Part shown: positions 58,117-64,000 of the stretch, in pieces
How the letters are laid out: the number at the start of each line of letters is the position of its first letter
Position numbering within the stretch: the first letter of the stretch is position 1
Assembly: GCA_021772465.1 (NCBI GenBank)
Contig: JAJFLX010000001.1
Coordinates: 124,001 to 188,000, forward strand
Direction of reading: 5' to 3'
Source: Chlamydiota bacterium
Lineage (GTDB): Bacteria; Chlamydiota; Chlamydiia; Chlamydiales; JAAKFR01
DNA: 64,000 nt
Translations under genes and position numbers: made by a program
Notes under the pieces: model-generated
Told to the model about the DNA's origin: nothing
Databases searched by the model: none
The model's input: only the letters and a program-made list of their open reading frames with translations

Positions 58117-59618
58117 TGGGCCTTAAGAGTTTTGATTTTTAGCTCGAGCTCTGAAATGCTCACATCGAGCTTTTCCAGCCGCTCTTTTTCAGAAGCCATG
58201 AGCTCGTTTAACTCAATCCCTCTCTCAAAATCGAGACTCGACCCGCCTAGGGTTCTGCGGAGCTCCTCGATGTGATCCTTTACCTCTTTTCTTTTGACTC
58301 GCCTCCCCCCAAGAATTTCTTCGAGTCGATCAATTGAAGCGCGGTCGTCCTCTGAGATCATCTCCTCTTGCTTGTGGGAGATAGAGTCTTGAATCACTTT
58401 AATGCGATGCTGAAAAGTCTGTTTTTTGAGTTTGGAAAGCGAAAGCGTTTTTATCTCCGTCTGAAGAGTCTCAAAGCGAGTCGAAAGCTGCTCAATGGAA
58501 GAAGAATCTAGCTCAGTTTCAAGTGATTCAAGCTGGTTTTCAAAACAATCTATTTTATCCTGGCGAGCTCTTTCGAATGCTTTTTGTTCATTTTCAAGCC
58601 CCCGCTCACAGTTTTTTTGGACTTGGGAGATTCCTTGCTTTAGCTTCGAAAGGTCTTCTCTTGTGAGCTCCGCGTTTCGCATCTGCTTTGTAATGCGATC
58701 TAAAACCTTCTGCAGCTCACTGGCAGGAAGATCTTGCTCTTTTAAAGCATCAATTTGCTGCTGAATCTTTTGAAAATACTCAGCTGAAGCTTGCTTCAAT
58801 TGAGTCGATTCCTGCTTGAGTTCTTTCTCCATCCCCTTCAAACTGTTCCAACATTCGCTCAAAAGCACTCGGGTTGAGCTAAAAGCTTCAGTATTGATAG
58901 TAAGATCTTTAGCGATCGCCTGAAGCGTCCTAATTTCTTGTCTGAAGCCAAAGACCGAGCGGCGAATTCTCTCACGGTCAAAATTTTTCTCAGAAAAATT
59001 CCTCTCAAAAAAATGGTTAATATCGCCCATAAAGGTGTGGCTGAGCTCCTCAATCTTCTTCTTTCGTTTTGGAAAAACAAAGTCGCCGAGTTTTGACAAC
59101 CTTTGAAAATAGTGGTTCTTTTTACGAATTCTCATCTCAGTAGCTATCAGCTCTTTGCGCAAATCATGGATACGAGAGGCGTAGCGGTTGAGGGTGTTGA
59201 GCTCCCCTTGCAATTTGAGATAACTGGGGTGATTCTCTTTAAGAGCCCGAGGAGGGTCTGGAAGGTCGGCCTCTAAATAGCTTTGGTCTGAAAAAGAGTC
59301 TATCTCCTTTTCAAGCGCTTGAATTGCTAACCCAATCTGCTCAGCTGCAAAACTACTCTCCTCATCGAGACGGCTTTTAAGCTCCCTTCCTTCACGAGTC
59401 AGCTCTATGTAGGTCTCCCAAAACTGGCCACGAGCCCCATGAGGCAAGTTCTCTTTAAAAAAAGGTAGACACCTACGCCGCACCTCCCAAAATCCTTTCA
59501 AGTTAGGTGCCCCATCCTGAGAGAGTGCGCCTCGCATGTAGTTGATGCTTTCGCGAATCTTCTCTTCCACGCTGGGAAGAGTCTCGATCTGCTTATAAAA
59601 TTCAGTTAGATGATCCAT
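58113..59618 (-). CDS. Large coiled-coil protein
   Basis: 501 residues with long charged heptad regions (for example KKIEELSHTFMGDINHFF, QQIDALKEQDLPASELQKVL, QLESLETELDSSSIEQLSTR). There is no signal peptide or membrane segment. A protein at the same place in C. trachomatis (CT768, from memory) is also a coiled-coil protein of similar size, so this is probably conserved across the phylum. The role may be structural, in cell shape or division; no motif assigns it. The start ATG at 59618 is divergent from mqnC with 90 bases between. Confidence 0.75.
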   Translation of the reverse strand: MDHLTEFYKQIETLPSVEEKIRESINYMRGALSQDGAPNLKGFWEVRRRCLPFFKENLPHGARGQFWETYIELTREGRELKSRLDEESSFAAEQIGLAIQALEKEIDSFSDQSYLEADLPDPPRALKENHPSYLKLQGELNTLNRYASRIHDLRKELIATEMRIRKKNHYFQRLSKLGDFVFPKRKKKIEELSHTFMGDINHFFERNFSEKNFDRERIRRSVFGFRQEIRTLQAIAKDLTINTEAFSSTRVLLSECWNSLKGMEKELKQESTQLKQASAEYFQKIQQQIDALKEQDLPASELQKVLDRITKQMRNAELTREDLSKLKQGISQVQKNCERGLENEQKAFERARQDKIDCFENQLESLETELDSSSIEQLSTRFETLQTEIKTLSLSKLKKQTFQHRIKVIQDSISHKQEEMISEDDRASIDRLEEILGGRRVKRKEVKDHIEELRRTLGGSSLDFERGIELNELMASEKERLEKLDVSISELELKIKTLKAQ

Positions 59619-59708
59619 GGGTTACTTTGGATTAGGGCGTGAAATTGACAATAATTCCTAGAGTTGTGATGTTAATCTCTTTGAAACTTTTCGTCAATGC
59701 GGTGAAAA

Positions 59709-60854
59709 ATGAGCACCCGAATTACTCCTGAGCAAGGATTAGATCTCTTTAAAAATGCCCCTTTAAGTGAGCTACAAAAACTCGCCATGCAAGTGCGCAA
59801 TGAAAAAAATCCAAAACACCGCGTCACGTTTGTTCTCGACTCCAATCCCAACTACACCAACGTCTGTCATATCGACTGCAAATTTTGCGCCTTCTATCGC
59901 TATCCGAGTGCAAAAGATGCCTACACAAAATCGGTCGATGAGGTGATGCACCATTTACAAAAAGCGCGTGATGCAGGCCTTACAACTGTTCTACTTCAAG
60001 GCGGGGTCAATGACGACCTCAAGATAGAGTACTACGAAGCACTTGTCAAAACTGCTCGAGAGAGGTTTCCTGATATTCACCCCCACTTTTTCACAGCTGT
60101 CGAGCTCGACAACTGCGCGAAAGTTTCGGGGATTTCACTAAGAGAGGTGCTCGAAAGGCTTTGGGATGCCGGCTTGCGCACAATACCCGGGGGAGGAGCT
60201 GAGATCCTATCCGAAAGAGTGCGGCTGGAGGTCTCTCCTAAAAAACTTGGACCGGGAGGGTGGATGGCTTTTCACCATCTCGCCCACCAGATCGGCTACA
60301 AGACGACCGCTACGATGATGTATGGACATGTCGAAGAGCCTGAAGATGTGATTGAACACCTAGAAACCCTCCGTTTTCACCAAGACAAGGTGCCAGGTTT
60401 TACATGCTTTATCCCGTGGAGCTATAAAAATAACCGCACTGCACTGAGAAGAAAAGTGAAAAATTGGGCTGGAGCCGACGCCTACTACCGGATGCTCGCC
60501 TTCTCCCGGATCTACCTAGACAACTTTGACCATATCGGAGCCTCTTGGTTTGGCGAGAGCAAAGAGTTTGGAATAAAATCGCTCCACTTCGGCGCTGATG
60601 ATTTCGGAGGAACTGTGAAAGAGGAGAGCGTTCACCGCGCGACGGGGTGGATCAATGGAGCTGATCACAATGATATGCTCCGCATGATTCGTGAAGCTGG
60701 GTTTGAGCCCGCGCAGCGAAACACTTTCTACAACATCTTGCGCACCTATGAGGGGGTACAATCTGTCGACGTGCCAGAAGCGGGGCGGGTAAACGAGGCC
60801 GACTCCCTTCCACCGCTAGCCAAAGCGTGTGCTTCCACTTGTGAAAAACAATAG
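59709..60854 (+). CDS. mqnC: Cyclic dehypoxanthine futalosine synthase
   Basis: 381 residues of the radical SAM family. The iron-sulfur motif is CHIDCKFCAFYR (C-x3-C-x2-C) at about residue 57, preceded by FVLDSNPNYTNV. Later blocks LLQGGVNDDLKIEYYEALV, GLRTIPGGGAEIL, TATMMYGHVE and FIPWSYKN are those of MqnC, which cyclises dehypoxanthine futalosine in the alternative menaquinone pathway. Chlamydiae use this route. None of the partner genes (mqnA, B, D) lies in the window. It ends seven bases before miaA, on the opposite strand. Confidence 0.93.
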   Translation: MSTRITPEQGLDLFKNAPLSELQKLAMQVRNEKNPKHRVTFVLDSNPNYTNVCHIDCKFCAFYRYPSAKDAYTKSVDEVMHHLQKARDAGLTTVLLQGGVNDDLKIEYYEALVKTARERFPDIHPHFFTAVELDNCAKVSGISLREVLERLWDAGLRTIPGGGAEILSERVRLEVSPKKLGPGGWMAFHHLAHQIGYKTTATMMYGHVEEPEDVIEHLETLRFHQDKVPGFTCFIPWSYKNNRTALRRKVKNWAGADAYYRMLAFSRIYLDNFDHIGASWFGESKEFGIKSLHFGADDFGGTVKEESVHRATGWINGADHNDMLRMIREAGFEPAQRNTFYNILRTYEGVQSVDVPEAGRVNEADSLPPLAKACASTCEKQ

Positions 60855-60861
60855 CCTTGGT

Positions 60862-61899
60862 CTAAAGAACTGAGTAGTATTCGTGTGCGATCATTTCAGC
60901 CGCTGTTTCCAAATCGTGAGCCGCAACGTCAAGCCAGTGAAAAAGCGGCTCTTTCCGAAACCAAGTAAATTGTCTCTTAGCCAACGCGCGCGTGGCTTTT
61001 TTGAAAGCGGCCGTGAATTTTTGATACTCCTCTTCATTTTGGGAGGTCTCAAGAAAATTTAAGCATTGGCGGTACCCAATCGCTTGGGAAGCTCTCGAGT
61101 TGTTTCGAAGCCCTCTTTTTTCCAAAGCGCGCACCTCGTCTACAAACCCCGCTTCGAGCATGCTCTCACAACGCGCTTCGATTTCAGGATAGAGAAGCTC
61201 TTTGGGCTTGTAGATAAACCAAGCGTGAAAATCGTAGTCTGGAATCGGCACCTCTCGCTTCCATAGGTTTTCACTCACCTTCCCACCAGTGAGAGTGATA
61301 ATCTCAAGGGCCCGCACCACTTTTTGCCGATCGTTGGCAGTGATAGAATGGGCGTAATCAGGGTCGAGATCTTGGAGTTTGGCATACATCGCCTCAGCGC
61401 CTATCCGCTCATACTCCTCCTCTAGCTGTTCGCGAATCTCTCGAACAGAGGGGGGGCCTGAAGGAGGGCCATAAAGAAGCGTGCGCAAGTAAAACCCTGA
61501 GCCACCCACTACAATAGGGACTCGATCTCTCGCTAGAATCGAATCGAGTGACTGCTTGGCTTCAAAATAGAAATCGACGACGTTAAAACCCTCCTGAATA
61601 TCACGAATATCGATGAGATGGTGAGCAACGAGCAACTGATCTTCTTGGCTCACTTTTGATGTGCCAATGTCCATCCCTTGGTAGACTTGCACGGAATCCG
61701 CAGAGACAATTTCTCCACCCAAAATTTTTGCTAAAATGAGTGAGAGCTCGGTTTTCCCACAGGCCGTGGGACCGGAGAGGAGGATGACTTTTCTCGGTTC
61801 AGTCCGCTTCTCCTGCTTGATCTTCTTTTCGAGAGGAAGCATTCCCCCAAGTGTTGAGGCTTGCTCAACACTGGGGCAGCCAGATGAGAAGGAGTGCAC
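60862..61899 (-). CDS. miaA: tRNA dimethylallyltransferase
   Basis: 345 residues. The P-loop is ILLSGPTACGKTELSLILA, and the substrate loop ADSVQVYQGMDIGTSKVS follows. Later motifs are VGGSGFYLRTLLYGPPSGPP and NSRASQAIGYRQCL. MiaA adds the isopentenyl group to adenosine 37 of tRNAs that read UNN codons, using the DMAPP made by the MEP pathway (ispE is in the same window). The start is GTG 61899, 11 bases after the STAS gene; ATG 61842 (MLPLEKKIKQ) is a possible alternative closer to the conserved core. Confidence 0.93.
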   Translation of the reverse strand: MHSFSSGCPSVEQASTLGGMLPLEKKIKQEKRTEPRKVILLSGPTACGKTELSLILAKILGGEIVSADSVQVYQGMDIGTSKVSQEDQLLVAHHLIDIRDIQEGFNVVDFYFEAKQSLDSILARDRVPIVVGGSGFYLRTLLYGPPSGPPSVREIREQLEEEYERIGAEAMYAKLQDLDPDYAHSITANDRQKVVRALEIITLTGGKVSENLWKREVPIPDYDFHAWFIYKPKELLYPEIEARCESMLEAGFVDEVRALEKRGLRNNSRASQAIGYRQCLNFLETSQNEEEYQKFTAAFKKATRALAKRQFTWFRKEPLFHWLDVAAHDLETAAEMIAHEYYSVL

Positions 61900-61909
61900 T
61901 TAATTGCCC

Positions 61910-62242
61910 CTAAAAGTGTTTAAAACATGCTTCAACGTCTGGATAGAGCTCCAAAACCTGGTGAAACCCAGCCATCTTAATTACCTCCATCACCTCATCA
62001 TTGAGTGCACAAGCCACTACCTTTCCCTCTAGGTTTTTCAACTTTTTAGAGAGAGAGAGCATCAGACGCATACCTGCGCTACTCAAATAATCGAGTTCGG
62101 CAAAATCCAAGACAAGTTTAAAATTTCCGGAATCTATGATCGAATTGATTTTCTTATCGAGTTGTGGAGAAGAGGCGGCATCAAGCCGCCCCTTGACGTG
62201 AACAACCACAACATCGCCTTTTTGTTCTACTTGTGCGTCCAT
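61910..62242 (-). CDS. rsbV: STAS-domain anti-sigma factor antagonist
   Basis: 110 residues, a single STAS domain. VVVHVKGRLDAASSPQLDKKI forms the first half; the phosphorylatable serine is in LDYLSSAGMRLML (serine about 57). Such proteins sequester an anti-sigma kinase when unphosphorylated. C. trachomatis has RsbV paralogues; this gene sits in the same place (next to miaA), so RsbV1 is the best guess. It is cotranscribed with miaA (11 bases apart). Confidence 0.88.
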   Translation of the reverse strand: MDAQVEQKGDVVVVHVKGRLDAASSPQLDKKINSIIDSGNFKLVLDFAELDYLSSAGMRLMLSLSKKLKNLEGKVVACALNDEVMEVIKMAGFHQVLELYPDVEACFKHF

Positions 62243-62290
62243 AATACCTTGGCTACTTTAAGCACTAGTATAGGGAAGAGACGATATTTT

Positions 62291-62614
62291 TCAACTCAAA
62301 GCCAGTTCAGGCGTAGCGATGCTCTCAGCATCTTCCGGAGTCTCCTCTCTTTTCTCTTCAGCCGCTTGCATCTGCCTTTCGGTCTGGATAAGCTCAACTT
62401 GAGCCTTTTGACCCAAACGAGTCGCTACAGTGCGTACAATGGTTCGAAGTGCATTGATAGTATTGCCTCTTCGTCCAATGACTTTACCCACATCCTCGTC
62501 AGCCACACGAATCTCCACGCGGAGAACCTCTTCGTCGAGAGTCGAGGAAGAGATCACGACCTCTTCGGGGTTAGAAACTAGATTCTTAATGATGTACGCT
62601 ACAAAATCTTCCAT
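62291..62614 (-). CDS. khpA: KH-domain RNA-binding protein
   Basis: 107 residues from ATG 62614 (MEDFVAYIIKNLV). The KH motif is VADEDVGKVIGRRGNTINALRTIVRTVAT with the GxxG loop GRRG. It is the KhpA/YlqC family. The tail (about 75-107) is charged and helical. KhpA with KhpB controls cell length and small-RNA use in some bacteria. The chosen start has AGG nine bases upstream; a longer frame to 62728 extends into cutA. Start evidence is moderate. Confidence 0.86.
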   Translation of the reverse strand: MEDFVAYIIKNLVSNPEEVVISSSTLDEEVLRVEIRVADEDVGKVIGRRGNTINALRTIVRTVATRLGQKAQVELIQTERQMQAAEEKREETPEDAESIATPELALS

Positions 62615-62663
62615 TAAATTACCTATAATCAAGTGATCGGGAACCGCATCAGTGTTCCATAGA

Positions 62664-62999
62664 TCAGGGGTTTCTTTCAAGAGTTGTCTGTTTGATCCAA
62701 TCGAGATAGTCGGGATTTCCATCGACAATAGGAGTAATCAATATTTCAGGAACGTCGTATTTAGAGCGGGCAAGGAGCTCATTTTGAACACTCATTGAGA
62801 GATCTTTCCTCGTTTTAAAAACAACTTTTGTCTCCTGAGAGTTCTCTAACTGCTCATCCCATAAGTAAAAGGATTCAACCCAGGGGATGATGCTAGCGCA
62901 AGCCACCAGCCGCTTTTCGACCAGCAGGCGTGAAAGAGCTCTAGCTTCATCTAGACCCCCACAGGTCCACTGAATGAGAACAAAGTCAGGAGAGTTCAT
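62664..62999 (-). CDS. cutA: CutA-like divalent cation tolerance protein
   Basis: 111 residues from ATG 62999 (MNSPDFVLIQWTC). The CutA1 trimer fold shows as DEARALSRLLVEKRLVACASIIPWVESFYLWDE, ETKVVFKTRK and YDVPEILITPIVDGNPDYLDWI. It belongs to the PII-like superfamily; its role in metal tolerance is debated. It overlaps the end of the ftsQ-like gene by 14 bases, so translation is coupled. A longer frame to 63035 adds 12 residues without support. Confidence 0.9.
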   Translation of the reverse strand: MNSPDFVLIQWTCGGLDEARALSRLLVEKRLVACASIIPWVESFYLWDEQLENSQETKVVFKTRKDLSMSVQNELLARSKYDVPEILITPIVDGNPDYLDWIKQTTLERNP

Positions 63000-63747
63000 A
63001 GAAATAAGCAACCTCTGGTACGCGCAAATCAACAACGATCGGACCTCGATCGATTTGCTCGGTCAGTATAGAATAACATCTGAGTTCTTGTGCATAGTTT
63101 TTTGGTGTGAGTCGAATCACATTTCCACTTTTAAGAGAGACGACCACTTGCCTATCGCCTGCGCTTGCCGCTTCAGCAGAGGAGAGATCAATCCTGAGCA
63201 CTGATTCAGAGCCTAAAAAAGCTAGAATGTCGTGGACGAGACGAAGATGGGGGGCACTGAGTCGGCTTCCAACGGGGTGAAGAGGAGCTAGTTCTCCGAG
63301 GTAGACCTCGGGAAGTTCTTTGGGTGGAAAAAGAGAGCCACTGGAAAAAATAACACCCTGATTTCCTATTTCAGTATGAGAATAATCCCCAAGCTTGGCA
63401 ATGGGTTCTCTCAATTTATAGTGAATCAGGAGAACATTGGGTTTGATTTTCTTTAGCTCGACCTCAGAAAAGAGGTGCGTGCTTGCCAAACAGCGTAGGG
63501 CATTGTCTACACTAAATTGATTGAGAGGAGTTGGTCGATCGACTGATAGGCCAAGTACTTCAGTAAAAAAAGGGAGGGGAAGCCCCACCCCATCTTGGAC
63601 GAGCACTTCTAAGGGAGCTCCTTTTTTCGAGACAACACGCCGATAGAAAAAAAGCGACCCTTCGCCCACTCCTGAGACAATCAGAGAAGAGAAGGCGAGG
63701 ATGAGGAGAACTTTTTTCCAGCTGTAGGAGGGCGAAGCCCGATTCAT
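62986..63747 (-). CDS. ftsQ: FtsQ-like cell division protein with POTRA domain
   Basis: 253 residues from ATG 63747, overlapping the ddl stop as ATGA. The N-terminus is basic (MNRASPSYSWKK), then one membrane helix (about 12-36), a POTRA-type region (about 70-135, LSVDRPTPLNQFSVDNALRCLASTHLFSEVELKKIKPNVLLIHYKLREPIAKLGD) and a beta-rich FtsQ domain. FtsQ bridges divisome proteins in the periplasm. The place beside ddl/mur genes is the classical one. Sequence identity to known FtsQ is low to my eye, so the name rests on topology and neighbourhood. Confidence 0.78.
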   Translation of the reverse strand: MNRASPSYSWKKVLLILAFSSLIVSGVGEGSLFFYRRVVSKKGAPLEVLVQDGVGLPLPFFTEVLGLSVDRPTPLNQFSVDNALRCLASTHLFSEVELKKIKPNVLLIHYKLREPIAKLGDYSHTEIGNQGVIFSSGSLFPPKELPEVYLGELAPLHPVGSRLSAPHLRLVHDILAFLGSESVLRIDLSSAEAASAGDRQVVVSLKSGNVIRLTPKNYAQELRCYSILTEQIDRGPIVVDLRVPEVAYFYELS

Positions 63748-64000
63748 AGGTGGTAGTGGGGGTGACGTTTTTGATTTCGGTGGCGCTCGAGAGCCAAAAT
63801 AACCAATCGATCGAGAAGCTGGGTGAGAGACACCCCCTCTCTTGCCCATACCTTTGGAAATAAACTGAGAGGCTGCATACCTGGAATGGGATTCATTTCA
63901 AAAAACCAGAACTCTTCTTCAGCATCTAGCAAAAAGTCGACTCGGGCCATGCCGCTACATCCAACTGCCTGATAGGCCCGGCGAGCATAGTTTTGCCCTT
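63744..64000 (-). CDS. ddl: D-alanine--D-alanine ligase, C-terminal end
   Basis: The 85 residues seen end with ARVDFLLDAEEEFWFFEMN and PIPGMQ, which is the ATP-grasp metal site (E-x-N-P-x-PGM) of Ddl. The enzyme joins two D-alanines for peptidoglycan. In C. trachomatis the ligase is fused to MurC; whether that is so here lies beyond the window. The stop overlaps the ftsQ start as ATGA. Confidence 0.88.
   Translation of the reverse strand, partial: GQNYARRAYQAVGCSGMARVDFLLDAEEEFWFFEMNPIPGMQPLSLFPKVWAREGVSLTQLLDRLVILALERHRNQKRHPHYHL

Overview
The window looks like part of the chromosome of an environmental member of the order Chlamydiales (an obligate intracellular bacterium). From about 19.3 kb to the right end, read right to left, the genes follow the order I remember for Chlamydia trachomatis from the murC/ddl neighbourhood to ispE: ddl end, ftsQ-like, STAS protein, miaA, mqnC, coiled-coil protein, rsfS, fabF, Nudix, ppa, ldh, aas, priA, dsbH-like, lysS/cysS, rnpA-rpmH-rpmJ-rpsN, uvrC-mutS, dnaG, fused glyQS, pgsA, glgA, tRNA-Gln/prs, rplY-pth-rpsF-rpsR-rplI-ispE. 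The fused GlyQS and the 45-residue L36 also fit the phylum. A heptose pathway (hldA-hldD), nadD and several envelope proteins suggest a lineage outside Chlamydiaceae. I cannot name the genus; the synteny statement is from memory, not from a search.

Layout. 1-6.4 kb: end of an NmrA-like oxidoreductase, an ankyrin protein with a hydrophobic hairpin, a fused methionine sulfoxide reductase, a SlyD-like FKBP, an exported prolyl oligopeptidase, an alpha/beta hydrolase and an unknown helical protein. 6.6-8.2 kb: a sodium/solute symporter and a YggU protein. 8.2-12 kb: an inverted repeat followed by three tandem genes whose products share an N-terminal paired-transmembrane module of the type seen in chlamydial Inc proteins; the largest carries polyproline and a WH2-like segment. 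12-17.4 kb: two ion antiporters, a short MgtE and the heptose genes. 17.5-19.3 kb: a 57-residue gene and a 530-residue coiled-coil protein with three TQT motifs and polyproline, both effector candidates.

19.3-64 kb is the housekeeping core: translation, replication and repair, lipid and envelope synthesis, glycogen, the futalosine route to menaquinone, and thiol/disulfide proteins. Genes are packed very tightly. Many same-strand neighbours overlap by ATGA, GTGA or TTGA, and most convergent pairs overlap at their 3' ends or leave only a few bases between stops, so obvious terminators are rare. The clearest ones are at 6001-6036, 9377-9415 and 54902-54935; the last ends an unassigned, hairpin-rich 370-base stretch between fabF and the Nudix gene that probably encodes a structured RNA.

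The most interesting parts are the effector-like islands (ankyrin/hairpin protein, Inc-like triplet, TQT/polyproline protein), the candidate ncRNA, the folded leader before rplY, the tRNA-Gln that abuts the prs start codon, and an acyltransferase-ACP-acyl-ACP synthetase fusion.
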